From: Phanerochaete sordida
Taxonomy: Eukaryota > Basidiomycota > Agaricomycetes > Polyporales > Phanerochaetaceae
Assembly (NCBI GenBank): GCA_019973155.2
Contig: BPQB01000034.1
Coordinates: 62,001 to 126,000 of the forward strand
Direction: 5' to 3'
Length of the DNA: 64,000 bases
Position 1 is the stretch's first letter. Every line of letters begins with the position of its first letter. Positions 8,966 through 20,886 of the stretch are shown here, piece after piece. The notes under the pieces were generated by a model. That model saw only the letters and a list, made by a program, of their open reading frames with translations. It searched no databases and had not been told where the DNA came from. Position numbers and translations under genes: made by a program.

Positions 8966-11535
8966 AACCCGCTCATACACGCTCTCCGTGCTCAACTATG
9001 TAATTTATTACCAGCTTATGCGAGACGATGAAAAAAGGGATACTTATTGGTGTACATTTTGCGACACAGTCTAGGACGCAGGAAATTGCTCGCGCCAGGT
9101 TCTGCGTCCCACGGTACTGCGCACCGCACGCAGGGGCGAACGTGGGCTGCGCTCGCGATGAACGAGTGTGGGCGCCATCCACACGAACGCAGATAGACAT
9201 CGCAATATCGTGGGTACCGAAGGAGCAGATCGCGAGGATGTACACGGCAGCCGCACCATCACATCGCGCTCCCCGGGGTCCCTCCGCCCCGCGATGTCTT
9301 GATGGTATTGCGACCGCGAACCGGCGAGCCCGAGTCGAGCGGCCTGAAGATGCTGTGCCATGGGAGCGACCCACGACCGGCGAGCATTCTCAAGCTGTTT
9401 GCCGGCCCTGCCTGCAAGCTGCTGCGAAGATATCTTTGCTAGAATTCAATCGAGGACCGACGGACCACGAGTTGGACTGACCAGCAGACGAAATAGCTCG
9501 GCGACATAGCATCGCCCGGCTCATCGTCGACAACCTGCGTACGGCGAGCGCAGATCGGCACCAGAGCCAATGTGCGGAACGCAAGCTCAGGCTAGGCTAC
9601 TGCAGTGAGGCACTGGTTTCTGGACATGCTGGCCGCTCGAGACGAGGCTTTTGTGGCAAGACCTTTGACACACAGGCTCATATACGCGCGCTATATTGCG
9701 CACGTTGAGCCCGTATGGTCCGCCCCACAAAAACAGAGATGGCCTGCCTTCAGTGCGCTGATCAGGCAGCCTAGTCCGCACGTACGACAGCAGTGCTGCG
9801 CCGGCGCAATGGCATGTCCCAGCGATCCGAGGCGATGGGCGCAGATTTCGCCATGATGCGGCTTGTTGCGCAGAAGATGGCCAGCAGCCTCACTTTTGGT
9901 GGTGGTGGGGAACTCATACAGCGACTGGTTCAAAGTGTGCAAGTACTTCCGCTCCGAGAACAAGGGCGTATGTGCTTCGTACCTCATACGCTGTGAACTA
10001 AAGTCTGTGGCTGATCTGCATCCAGATGCTTTGCGTTCTTAACTCGCTCAGTAAACACGAAAGATCTCAGCCGAGCGGCTGTACGCGTATATCATGTTCT
10101 TGATATGCGCGAAGTCAAACGTGGGAGCGAATTCGTAGTGACAATACAGTACGGTCTGCCTAAATGTGGCGCGTGTAAATGGAGCAAGGGGCATTTCAGC
10201 AATGTGACTATCTGACATGAGCACTACCGTTGCTCAAATGTTGTCCTGAAACAATTGTTTACGGTGTTGTGCATAGAAGTAGGATGCAAGGTGAATGTGA
10301 CAGAGCGGGGAGCTTGTGGAAGCGCGCAGAGACAAGTAAGCCTCAAACGTGCCTTCTATCAGAGCCCAAGAGTTCTTCTAAACTATGGGAATACTCAATA
10401 GAGATAGTATACTGCCCTTACACTGTGTGAATATACCACAAGTCACCTATCGCATGATCTGTTGAGGAATCCCATGATGCCTTGCGTGTACAATTTCTCT
10501 ATAGCAGTGCAAAATGTTAGCATTTTGCAGAGCACATTTTGCGACTCGTCGCTCTCGAAAAGGCCTGCTATTTGAGTCTGTCTCTGTCGCTCTTTGGGGC
10601 CGTGAGTCTGCCTTCATTGTGCTTCTTTCTATGTATGACTGTGTAAGTTCGTCTCCTCAACCTCCCAGAAGCTGACATGGATAGCTGTGCTTCCGGCGTT
10701 GCTAATGCATCACTGCTCACGATCTTCACGGAGATGAGTCATGCCGTCAACAAGTATTCAGAGCGCGGGCCGCCGGCGGCCCTGTCATGAGGCAGCCATG
10801 CCGCGAGTGGATGACTGGTGCGATTTTCAACTCCACCTGTTGCAAAGTATTTGGCGCAAGCGACTCACGCAGCAATTCTTAGATATCTGACGCAATGGAC
10901 TGGACTCGAAGTGGACTGGACTCTGACGCCGATCCTACATGGCTGCCATATACGGACAGAGGCGATTAGTAGCCACGCCACGAAGCTGTATTTAAGCGCA
11001 CATGCGTCTTTCTGCTCTTGAACACGTCCCACCACCTTCAACTCGATCTCATACTTCAAAGCACACACCATAGCTCACATTGCGTGATTTTACTACATCG
11101 GAAGCCCTTGTCTACTCGTTGTTCTGGCGATCTGAGCGCAGAGCAAGCGCTCAAACTTTGAACTAGTCTTCCTTGGTCTACTAGTAGCCCACGCTGGTGA
11201 TACTACTTGACAGGTCTCCTATCTTCGTAGTCTCATATCTGTACTTCATAGCTTTACCCCCGTGCTATCCAATACTGGCCTGGAACTTGAATTTTGAGTT
11301 GATTCCCTCGTAGGAACAATCATAACCAAATCATCGATCCCCGACCGAGTACTTTCTCACTGCAACCGCGCCTACAGCGTAACGCACGCATATCGCGGTG
11401 AAGCCTCACTCACTTCACAAGTGCACTGGAAGGAGAATGTCCATAAATAATACATTTCGTACCAAATACACAAAATATGCATGGTATAGAATAATGTGCG
11501 TACAGTCCATATCCAGGAAGATCTCACAGCCCGCA
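8966..11535. repeat. Gene-poor 2.6 kb; holds duplicated segment copy 2 (about 10.77-11.04 kb)
   Basis: No convincing gene. The part from about 10770 to 11040 is the diverged partner of 4610-4850, and its left edge resembles the 3' end of the small secreted protein gene (gggcggg-ccctgtca-gag pattern before atgccgcgag). A short coding-like phrase (GNSYSDWFKVCKYFRSEN, plus strand around 9908-9961) has no supporting exon structure. Several open frames of up to 150 codons are present but have no domain or intron logic. Confidence 0.45.
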
Positions 11536-13802
11536 CTATCGCGGCAAATCCGCAACCTGCATCTCCACATCCCTGCCTTCCTCCCCCTCCCGCGAGGGCT
11601 CCGCGCCGCGCTCCTCGAGCGCCCACTTCTCGTCGACCTGGCGCGAGAGCGGCACCGCGCGCATCGCGAAGGACGCGAGGAGGCCCGCGCCCGCGACGCC
11701 GGCCATGACCTTCCAGATCGTCGCCACGCTGTCCGCAAACGCGGCGCGCACCTCGCTGCGGAACGGCTCCTCGAGGCCGGGGATGAGCGGGATGAGCGCG
11801 AACGCGAGCGAGACGCCGCCCGGCACGCGCGCGACGAAGTCCGCGGGGAGCCGCTGCGTGAGCTGTGTCTGCAGCACGGCGGTGCCGATCGTGACGCCCC
11901 AGACCTGGTGCGCGCGTCAGTGGAGAGGGAGGAGAGAGGGGGGGAGGGGGAGGGGGCGCACGCAGGCGAAGGAGCGGAAGAACGCGAAGAGCGCGAGCGC
12001 GTGCGCGTTCGCGGCGACGGGCAGCGGCGCGAGCACGGGGAAGTACGTCGCGCTGCTCCACACGCCCGCGCCGACGCCGACGAGCACGGGCAGGCCGATG
12101 CCCATGCCCGGCGCGCTGTCCGCCTTGATCGCGGACATGGCGCCGAAGCCCGCAACGGCGAGCGCGAACGCGAGCCAGAGCTGCGCGCGGTACGCGTGCG
12201 TGCGCTTGATGCTCGCGCCGGTCGCGATGAGCACGGGCCCGAGCGGCATCGCGAGCCCGAAGAGGTCGACGCCGGAGCGTGTGGGGCCCGCGTGCAGGCA
12301 GGCTTGGTAGTACACCGGGAGGAAGACTGCGCGGCGGGGCGGTTAGTGGTCGTTTGTGAGTGCAGGATGGGCCGTACAGATTGCAGTGACGAGGAGCATC
12401 GCTCCCACGAAGACTTGGATGTACCTGAAACGCCATGAGTGAAGACCTCGAAGCTCACGAGCTCCCGTACACACCCGCTCAACGTCGTCCGGTTCGACAG
12501 CAGCACAATCGGCACCTTCGCGCATACAATCAGCAATCCCCACCACCGAGCGCCGCGACGACTCACAATCGGCTCCCTGGCCCACCTCGCCTCATACACG
12601 AGGAAGACAACGATGCCCACGAGCCCGAGGACGAGCGGGACGACGACGCGCGGCGCGCCCCACGCATACCGGATCCCGCCCCAGCTGAGCGCGACGACGC
12701 ACGCGGTCGTCGACGCGATGATCAGGAAGTTCCCGCTGCCCCGCAAATGAGCCGCGCGCCGCTGCGCCAAAAAAGGAGCCCACGCACATCCAGTCCATCC
12801 GTGCCATTTTGGACTTGAACGAGCCCGGCGGCGTCTTGAGCCGCATGAAGAGGAGCGCGAGCGCGGCCGCGGCGCCCGCGATGGGCAGGTTCATGTCTGC
12901 GCGGGTGCGTCAGCGGCCGCGCACATCGCGAGGAGCGGTGGGACGCACAGAAGAGCCAGCGCCACTGCCCGTCCTGCGTGAATGCGCCGCCGACGACGGG
13001 CCCGATCGCGGCTGCAACGCCCCATGTCCTACGCGCGCGATGACACAGTCAGCGTCCGGTTAGAATGTCAAGGCAGCGAGGACGACGCACAGGCCCATGA
13101 GCGCGTTGTACATCGCGCGGTCCGCGAGCGGGACGAGGTCCGAGATGACGATGCTCGTGATCGCCATGAGGCTCCCGCCGCCCGCGCCCTGTATCGCTGC
13201 GCCAGCGTCAGCGGCGGTGTCCGGGCGCGCGTGGGAGCACGGAGGCGGAGAGGGGATGGAGGGGGAAACGCACTCCGTGCGGCGATGAGCCAGTTCATGT
13301 TCTGCGCGGAGCCGCACAGCGCGCTCCCGAGCGCGAACAGCGCCTGCGCGACGAACATCGCGGCGCGGCGGCCGAAGATCTGGCGCAGCGTCAGCGGGAG
13401 GGGCGCAGAAGCGGGGGCGGGGGCGAGGCGCACCTCGGCGAGGCCGCCGGTCATGGGCAGGAACGCGGTGGCCGCGAGCGCGTACGCGGAGCCGATCCAC
13501 ACGAAGTCGTCGCCCGCGAGGTCGTGCACGATCGTCGGGAGCGCAGTCGACACCGCGGACTGCGCGGCGCATCGGCGTCAGCGGACGACGCAGGCGGGAT
13601 GGAGGGCACGCACGTAGTCGAGCGCGGTCAGGAAGAGCGAGACGTTGACTGCGAGGATGAGCAGCCAGAAGCGGAGGCCGGTGCGCGTGCCCGCTGCGGG
13701 CGCCGGCGCGGCGGCTTGCACGACGGCCTCGTCCTTGTGCGGCGCGAGCGCGGGGTCGGACTTGGACGAGGGCACGGTGCTGGCGAGGTTCGTTTCCGAC
13801 AT
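11536..13802 (-). CDS. MFS transporter, DHA2-like (14-span drug:H+ antiporter type)
   Basis: Plasma-membrane or vacuolar efflux permease of the drug:proton antiporter-2 type. The start at 13802 gives MSETNLAST, followed by span 1 (FWLLILAVNVSLFLTALDY) and STALPTIVHDLAGDDFVWIG with SAYALAATAFLPMTG, typical of the family. Next come IFGRRAAMFVAQALFALGSA, QGAGGGSLMAITSIVISDLV, WGVAAAIGPVVGGAFTQDGQ, GNFLIIASTTACVVALSWGG and FLPVYYQACLHAGPTRSGVD. The C-terminal part has VPGGVSLAFALIPLIPGLEE. About ten exons are joined at good GT-AG sites with frame kept throughout, so this copy looks functional. A TATA-like element lies at 13891-13900. No biosynthetic cluster is seen around it, so the substrate cannot be inferred. 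A decayed paralogue lies at 5.2-6.1 kb. Confidence 0.88.
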
Positions 13803-13890
13803 TCTAGCGAGCAAAGCGCGGCTGGGTTGTGTCGGAGCGGGAACAGCTAAGTGGGGGGACAGCACGAATGCATGGGCCCGGGCTTGCATT

Positions 13891-13900
13891 GTTATATGCA
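13891..13900 (-). promoter_or_regulatory. TATA-like element of the intact DHA2 MFS gene
   Basis: TGCATATAAC on the minus strand, about 90 bp upstream of the start codon at 13802. Confidence 0.4.
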
Positions 13901-15218
13901 GAGGAATCACAGCTGCATCATTGCGGAGATCGCTGCCCTGCAGCCGTGCGCGGCGGCCGGTAGCCGCTCAGCAACCGCACTCGGTATGCACAGCGTTGGC
14001 GGCGCATTTCAACGGCTAATCACCATCAGGGTTCGTAGAGGAGAGAACAGATCGGAGATCCAGGCGTCGCCTGGGTCGGTGTGAGGCCGCTTCAGCTGTC
14101 TGGTCGTCGCTGGAGGCCGTCTCGGTGCCAGCGAATTTGTTGCGAGCGGCTCGCGCAGGATCGCAGCATACCTGTAGCAAAGTTCATAACGCTCCGTTGT
14201 ACGCGACCCTCCCCACTCCGTACCTGTGTATTGTGGAGCTCGAGGGAGACTGTTTGTTGTGAGCGCGGCAGCATCACCTGCCCCTCATCACGCATCACAG
14301 CATCAGGCCTGATAACGCTAGCAGAAGCATCAGCTTCGACGAGCCAACGGGCTCCGGAACGTGGGCACGCACCTGCGTAGACAAGGCCCGACAAGGCCGG
14401 TTGGCGTAGCTCGGGCTCTCTGCTGGCAGTAGCCGCTAGCCTCTGTGCGCCTCGCGGGGAACTGCAGACCAGCAAATGTACTCAAGCCAAACTGGTAGCT
14501 AGACCTCGGGTCGTCCCCGTGAAGGGGACACGGACGGGCAGAGCCACGACGGGAACCTCGCCGGCAGGAGCGGATCGGTGATAGGCTGTCTGTGAGAAGA
14601 TCGCGCGGGGAGCGCGGCCATCCCAGGCTCCGTGGATCGAGAAAGTTTGATGTCGTCTCCTTCGCCCTAAGAGCCGGGGATGTCGGCCTCCACCAGCCTC
14701 GCGACTCTCAGGCAGCTGTCTGCGCACAAAAGGCTGAGGCGGTCGGCGGACGCTTGGGGTAGTCTGACACCGCCGAGCCTGCAACACTCACCCTCGTGGC
14801 GGGAAGCCTGCCACGTGGATCCGACGACACACTGGCTAGCTTATTAGTCAGCGATGGCGTGGCGTTAGACGCCAGACGTTCGCTTTTCGCTCTTGCCACG
14901 CTAAGCAGACCCTGGCGCCACGGCCCAGGGCCCCTCCACGAGAGTAGTATCCCATAGGCCTGGCTCAGGCGTGGCAATCCCGCCTTCAAAGCCTCACCCG
15001 CCGTGAAAAATACCAGCCGAAGCCCTACTGCTATGAATAACCGAGTAGTCTACGCCGCTCGGGGCAATAAATCGCCAAGCGTCCGAAGAACGCGACAGTA
15101 GCGTCCTTGGATACATTGCAGGGTCGCGGTGGGGCTAGCCAAGCAGCTTTTGAGACGGGGAGCGAGTATACGCTTGCGGTGCACGGTGCGCATCGCGGAC
15201 CAAACACATCTCGCGCGA

Positions 15219-15227
15219 ATATATAAA
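15219..15227 (+). promoter_or_regulatory. TATA box, ferritin-like gene 1
   Basis: ATATATAAA about 95 bp before the start codon, preceded by the element accaaacacatctcgcgcg that is also present before the paralogue. Confidence 0.6.
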
Positions 15228-15321
15228 CCCCTCCTTCCGCCTGCTCTCTGCACCCCACTCTCGTCTGCACAAGTTGTCCGGTCTGCCCACCTCACACAGT
15301 CCGATAGCCCCCCAGACCGAC

Positions 15322-16357
15322 ATGCTCCCCTCCGTCGCCTTCGTCCTCCTCGCCGCCGCCTCGGGCGCGCTGTCCGCGCCCCAGCCGGTTCCACCAGACG
15401 TGACCTCGTCAGCGGGTAAGCTCGCGTCCACGGCTGGCAGCGCATGCCCGTGCTGATGCGATGCAGACTCCGATATCCTCAACTTTGCCCTCAACCTCGA
15501 GTACCTCGAGGCCGAGTTCTACACGCTTAGCGCACAGACGCTCGAGATCGTCCGCTCCGAGCAAAGCAGGGGGCACGGCGTGACCCACGTCGCGTTCCTC
15601 CAGAACACTCTTGGAGACGCTGCGCCTCAGCCGTGCACGTATACATTGTAAGCAATCTGCAGAAAAAGAGGTGTCTATGCAGCTCACGGCGGACCCAAGC
15701 CCCGACAGCGACCCGGCGTCGCTCGCCGCTGTGGCCACAGTACTCGAGACTGTCGGTGCGCCGTGTACCGCCGCTGTCCAGCAGCTTGAGAATTGGGGCA
15801 GCGTGGCCGGTGCCGCCGTACGTGTCTCCCTAGCAGGCACCCATGCCAGCCATGCTCATCCATGACTCTCGTCTAGTCTATCCCCGGCATCGAGTCTTGC
15901 CAGGCTGCGTGGAACGCACTCGCATGTACGTCGTTTTCCGCGTATCATTCGTCCTCTCGCTGACCCCACGCGCCCCGCAGCGCAATTCGTCGCCGTGTGC
16001 CCCGCGACGCACGCGCCGCTCATGGCGCACGCACTCCCAGTCCCCGCGCTGAGCGTCGTGCTCGGCGAAGCAGACGCCGACGCCGACACCGGCCCCAACG
16101 CCGACGACGACATCGACGTCGATATGCTCTTGTTCAAGGCGCACCTGGCCGTGAACATCCGCCCAGGCTACGCCGTGCTCGTGCTCTTCAACGGCGACGG
16201 CGTGCAGTACTCTGATCTTGCGGCGGACGGCACGGCGCCCGTTCCCGCGGGCCTGCGCGGCCCCGTCTTCGCGGGCGTCGCCGCCGACAAAGCGCGCAGC
16301 CCGACGCTGCTCACCGGGCTTGTTCGACTCGATATCGGCGGCGCTGGGGGCCCGTAG
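15322..16357 (+). CDS. Secreted ferritin-like protein (Rds1-type), copy 1, shortened
   Basis: Secreted protein with the fungal ferritin-like domain (Ferritin_2 family; fission yeast stress protein Rds1 is a relative). The signal peptide is MLPSVAFVLLAAASGALSA. Exon 1 ends at 15415 and exon 2 runs 15467-15647: DILNFALNLEYLEAEFYTLS then GHGVTHVAFLQNTLG. Exon 3 starts at 15700 (PDSDPASLAAVATVLETVGA). Later exons give SIPGIESCQAAWNALA and AQFVAVCPATHAPLMAHALP. Frame is kept to the stop at 16355-16357. Compared with copy 2 it lacks about 16 residues between FYT and the GH-TH helix and about 20 residues after SCQAAW. It has GHGVTH where copy 2 has GHEATH, so a probable metal-ligand glutamate is lost. 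An acidic insert (DADADTGPNADDDID) is also unique. It may be transcribed but is probably altered in function. Confidence 0.78.
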
Positions 16358-17087
16358 GTGGGGCGGAACCAGCGTCCTAGCGTCCTCGGTGGTTTTGCTG
16401 CCCGATATGTCGGCTCTGCAGCTCGTGCTCACGCCATGTTTCTTGTCATAGCTTAGAAATCTAGTATTCGAATTTACGCTGCCTTTCTCTTGCCATGCAT
16501 CCTGTCACGCACTGAGTCGGGCAGGACCTCCTCGGCGGGAACAGAATCCTGACATGGCCGCACCACGCGAAGCCTGCCACGTGGTCGCCACGAAGCCATA
16601 CGAGCTGTGCAGCCACCGCTTAGTCAGCGACTGTGTGGCGTTAGACGCCGTTTGTTCGCTTTTCTCTCTTGCCACGCGACGGGGAGCGCGACGGCTGTCA
16701 TCGGCAGGTCCACCGTCAGCCGGGCTGACTCGTCGTACCCGCTCGCTCGCTCGCCATCCAAAAGGACCACAGACCGAGGCCTTCTGATTGACATGGATGA
16801 CGACACCAGCTGTCCCCGCCGGAGCATCAATGCGCCAGGCGTCCGAAGAACGCTACGCGCGACGTCTGTCGACGGATCGGAGGGTCACATCGGGCCAGAA
16901 CAGGCAACTGTCTAACTTGGGAGCAAAGACGTCCCCGAGGTGCCCGAGAGACATCGCCAACCAAACACCTCTCGCGGCGGTATAAAACCCTCGCCTCGCC
17001 CGCTGCTGATGCTCCGTGCCCCACCTTCACTCACACAAGGTGTCCTGTCCCTCCAGCGTATATAGCCTAGTCCCTCCTTAACTCGCC
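16358..17087. other. Intergenic; promoter of ferritin-like gene 2
   Basis: 730 bp, homologous over its last 500 bp to the region upstream of copy 1. This shows that the duplication unit (about 1.7 kb) included the promoter. Confidence 0.5.
16980..16988 (+). promoter_or_regulatory. TATA box, ferritin-like gene 2
   Basis: gTATAAAAC-type box about 105 bp before the start codon at 17088, preceded by accaaacacctctcgcggcg as in copy 1. Confidence 0.6.
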
Positions 17088-18211
17088 ATGCTCCTCTCGC
17101 GCACCTTTGCCCTCCTCGCCGCCGCCATCGGCGTGCTCGCTGCGCCCCAGCTTGTCACCCGGGACGCGACGAAGCCCTCCGGTAAGTCTCCTCCCGCCGC
17201 AGCGCGCACACAGGCTGACGTGTTCTCGATGCAGACACCGAGGTCCTGCAGTACGCCCTCACGCTCGAGCTCCTCGAGAACGCCTTCTACACCGAGGGCC
17301 TCGACAAGCTCGACGAAAAGGCGTTCGAGGCCGCTGGATACCCGCCGTGGGTCCGCGCCCGCTTCGAGCAGATCAAGGGGCACGAGGCGACCCACGTCGC
17401 GTTCCTCAACACGGCTCTTGGCGCCGCTGCGCCGAAGCCCTGCACGTACAAATTGTACGTGGTCCTCGGCATCAGCTTTACTGCGCAGCTCACAGATCAT
17501 CCTAGCCCCTACACCGACCCGAAGTCGTTCGCCGCTGTGGCCATGGTCCTCGAGACCGTCGGCGCGTCAGCCTACATCGGCGCTGCACAGCTGCTCGATA
17601 ACAAGGACACCTTGACCGCGGCCGCCGTACGTGCTTCCCTACAGAGCACCAACGCCAGCCATGCTAACCAATATATGATACCTAGTCTATCCTCGGCATC
17701 GAGTCTCGTCAGGCCGCGTGGGTCGCTTCGGCGGTCCTCAAGGGCTCCGCGTGGGACGGCCCCTTCGAGACACCCCTCTCCATGGACGGCGTCTACTCGC
17801 TCGCATGTATGTCGCTGCGCTCACGGCCTCCATTCGTTCGCTGACACGGCGCGCCCCGCAGCGCAATTCATCGTCTCGTGCCCCTCGACGAACGCGCCGC
17901 TCATGGTCACCGCGCTGCCCGCGCTCGCGCTCGCGCCCGCCGCGCCCGCCGCCGGCGCCACCGCCAAGTTCACGTACGACCACACCGCGGTCACGGCGCC
18001 CGGGCCGCTCTTCGCGGCGTGGTTCGACGGCGTCGGCGTGCAGTACACTGACCTCGCCGCAGACGGCTCCGCCGGCGTGCCCGCGGGCCTGCAGGGCACC
18101 GTCTACGCGGCCGTCGTCGCCGACAAGGCCGGCAGCCCTACGGCGCAGAAGCTCCTCACTGGGCTCGCGACGTTCCAGATCGCCGTCGGCTCTGGTGATG
18201 CGAACTTGTGA
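17088..18211 (+). CDS. Secreted ferritin-like protein (Rds1-type), copy 2
   Basis: Full-length paralogue of the preceding gene. The signal peptide is LLSRTFALLAAAIGVLA. After a short intron the protein continues DTEVLQYALTLELLENAFYT, GLDKLDEKAFEAAGYPPWVR and FEQIKGHEATHVAFLNTALG, with the conserved acidic and histidine positions expected for a di-metal four-helix ferritin-like fold. The next join (AAA TT|C CCC, acceptor CATCCTAG) gives KFPYTDPKSFAAVAMVLETV, then SILGIESRQAAWVASAVLKG and the tail AQFIVSCPSTNAPLMVTALP. The stop is at 18209-18211. Members of this family are secreted or wall-associated and stress- or starvation-induced in yeasts; the activity is not established. The four-intron layout equals that of copy 1. 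Confidence 0.88.
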
Positions 18212-19101
18212 GCGGAGAGCTGGTGTGTTCGCACGAGAGTTGTGTGGTCCAACGTGAGCTCTGTGTTGATGTTGATAGCGTATGTTTTCTTGTCGCGACA
18301 TGGACACTTCGCATTAAATATACGCTGTCTTTACTACCGTGAGCGCTCGCCTGCCATTCGCGAACGAAAAATTACTGTGGTGACTATGTCATGAGTGGCT
18401 CCTTCGATGAACGGGGACTTTACATAATTCCCCCGGTTAGACTCCTCGATGAACCACACACTGAGCCGCACTCGTATTTGTGTAGTGTACTATCCCCTTA
18501 TACATGTTTACACCGTCCGTCCGTGTAGCAGCATCATGAAGGCGCTCGGCTACCACAACGCGTCCTCGCGCGTGGGGCACGCATGTGCGCAACAAGTTCG
18601 CGGGAGTCGATGACCGGACGGGCGGCGGCCAAGCTGTGCAGTGCAACGCTCTTCAGCCAGGCCGGTACTGCCTTATGGATATCGCTCGACAATGAGAGCA
18701 TACGCAAGCGAGAGAAAGCTAACCACACCGCAAGACTACACGTTTCTGCGCTTGCCTCATGAGCATACGATGTGTTTATATCGACCGTGCACGCTTATGA
18801 ACTCCTCTTCCTCTGTTTGCAGACTCTGTCCGTGCTGTGCCTGCGGTTAAGCGTTCCTACCAACCCCTACCTACCCCTGGGACTGTCATCTCTCTCTCTT
18901 TGCTTCCCTAGATGCTGAGTTCGACGGTATGCAGTCTTAACGGTCTCAACTTCTTCCCTTACACCTGGCTGATACCCTCGTACCGAATACATGTACGTCC
19001 CGTCCTAAATATTGCTGCTCAATTACCAATCGATCCTCACTGTCGAAACCAAGGTGGGGTAACCACAAGATCAAAGTTGGATAGATCAAAACATAGCCTC
19101 C
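18212..19101. other. Intergenic, convergent 3' ends, no gene recognised
   Basis: About 890 bp between the 3' end of ferritin-like copy 2 (+) and the 3' end of Cdc20 (-). Nothing further is supported. Confidence 0.4.
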
Positions 19102-20886
19102 TCAACGAATGGCCAGGATTCCCGCCTGCGTGCTCGATTTGATGCTGTCCTTGGGCTCCTTGGTCTTCTTGAGCTTGGGGACCTCCCAGAGGCGCCAGAA
19201 CTTGAGGTTTTCGTCGCCTGCGCCGGTGACGACGACGTCGCCGGCGGGGCCGACGGCGCTCCAGAGCACGCGCGAGTCGTGCGCGTCGCGGATCTCGGCG
19301 ATGCGCTCGAGCGTCGGGTACGCGTGCACCATGAGCGCGTTCGTCGGGAAGCCGTGCGTCGTGACGAACTCCTTGCGGTGCGGCGCCCAGTGGATCGAGG
19401 TCACCTGCGACGGCGTCGTGAGCGAGTGCAGGCGCGCGCCCGTCGTCGTGTTCCAGATGTGCACCGTCGCGTCGTTCGTGCCGCCGCCCGTCGCGAGCAG
19501 CGAGGGCTGCCACGGGCACCATGCGACGGCCTGCGCAGGCTCGTCAGTCGTGCCATAGACGAATAGTGCGTTGTGCATACCTTGACGGCGGCGGTGTGCG
19601 TCCGCTTTGTCCAGCGCGGCGTGCTGCGAGAGCCGGACGCAGCGTTTACGTCGCCGAAGCGCCCGTCCCAGATGTTGACGACGTTGTCGTTGCCACCGCT
19701 CGCGAGCAGCTCGCCGTCCTGGCGCCACTTGAGGCCGCAGATCTCGCCCTCGTGCCCGATGAGCTCGCCGACCTTGTGGCGCGCGACGCGCACGTCGTGG
19801 TGCCAAATGCTGCCGTCGCCGCACCCGGAGCTGAGGAGGTGCTGGTTCCAGGAGAGGCACGCGACCTGCAGGCTGTGGCCGCCCATCGTGCGCAGCTTCG
19901 TGCGCGTCTCGACGTCCCAGAGCTCGACTTCGCCTGTGCCCAAACCGACGCCGAGGAACTGGCCGTCGGCGGAGAAGTCGAGCGAGGCGACATACGAACC
20001 CTCGGGCGCCTCGCCGAGCTCCGTGACCTCGCCGGTGTCGGCCTTCCAGACGTACGTCGTGGTCTCGAGCGCAACAGCAAGCGTATTGAGCGAGCTCCAG
20101 GCGAGGACGTTCAGGTAGAAGTCGTCAACGATGCCCGGAGCGTCGAGTACACGCTCGGGCTGTGTTGGGATTTTGCGGGCTTTGTTCGTGGTCGAAGAGG
20201 TAGAGGTGGGCAAGGCTCCCGGACGGGCATATAGAGGGCGTACGAGCTCCCTCTGCTGTGCAAGAAGTGGGTCCGACGAGGAAGGTGGTGGGGGCTCATG
20301 GTAGGCAAGGATACGCTTGTTGAGAGGCACGCCTGCCGCAGCAGCGAGCCTAGCAGTGTGCCCTGGTGAAGACGGCTCCTGATTGAGATTCATCATGTCA
20401 AGGGATGCGGCAACTTCGTCCACCGCGGTGTCTCGTGTGGTGATAAAGCGATCCCGAGTGTCTCTCTAGGTCGGTGGTCAGGGACACACACGCTGAGGGC
20501 GGAGATGGGTTACTCACAGCAGGCTGGGATTTCGACCTTCGGGATTCCGACTTTGGTGGTGGGACGTAGTCGCGCGTCACCACGTCAATCCTGCTCTCTA
20601 CACCTCCTTTTCGGATAAGACCGTTGCTGGCCTGCCGCCGAAGGCGTTCAGTGACCTCGACAGTACCGGTGGTAGCACGTTTGCCAGGAGAAGCTGCACG
20701 ACTGCTGCTGCCTTGCTTTCCGGTGCTAATGAATGGGTTTGTGAGATCCGCCTTGTTCTTTGTCGGCGAAGTGTGGAGAGAGTATCCGTTGACTCCAGAG
20801 ACTCCAGAGGCCGTCAATGGCGTCTTCGTGAGTGAGCGTGCCCGCTGACGAGATGGGCGGGAAGGCGTTTTGGGATTGTATGGCAT
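19102..20886 (-). CDS. CDC20: APC/C activator, Cdc20/Slp1 WD40 protein
   Basis: Mitotic coactivator that recruits substrates to the anaphase-promoting complex and is the target of the spindle checkpoint. The start at 20886 gives MPYNPKTPSRPSRQRARS. A GTGAGT intron joins KSQPA to RDTRDRFITTRD, where DRFITTR is the C-box that docks on the APC/C. The phrase NKRILAYHEPPPP matches the Mad2-binding region. Then come seven WD40 blades (for example DDFYLNVLAWSSLNTLAVAL, ADGQFLGVGLGTGEVELWD, GHEGEICGLKWRQDGELLAS, GNDNVVNIWD and VVVTGAGDENLKFWRLWE). The protein ends AGILAIR, the conserved terminal Ile-Arg tail that binds APC/C TPR subunits. The intron near 19500-19580 splits blade 5. All key motifs are present, so this should be the functional orthologue. 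Confidence 0.95.

Larger units (their letters stand above)
13803..15321. other. Intergenic; distal part is the duplicated promoter of ferritin-like gene 1
   Basis: About 1.5 kb. From about 14790 to 15300 it matches the upstream region of the second ferritin-like gene (about 16565-17060). Shared phrases include gcctgccacgtgg, gtggcgttagacgcc, ttcgcttttc-ctcttgccacgc, aagcgtccgaagaacgc and gaccaaacacatctcgcgcg. No gene is recognised in the remainder. Confidence 0.5.

Noticed and set aside
9028..9480. 150-codon open frame in the gene-poor stretch
   Set aside because: No domain, no splice logic and an equally long frame on the other strand; most likely chance.
11372..12436. Long open frames (about 350 codons) antisense or frame-shifted to the intact MFS gene
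   Set aside because: Arg/Ala-rich shadow frames caused by high GC; the spliced MFS model with family motifs explains the region.
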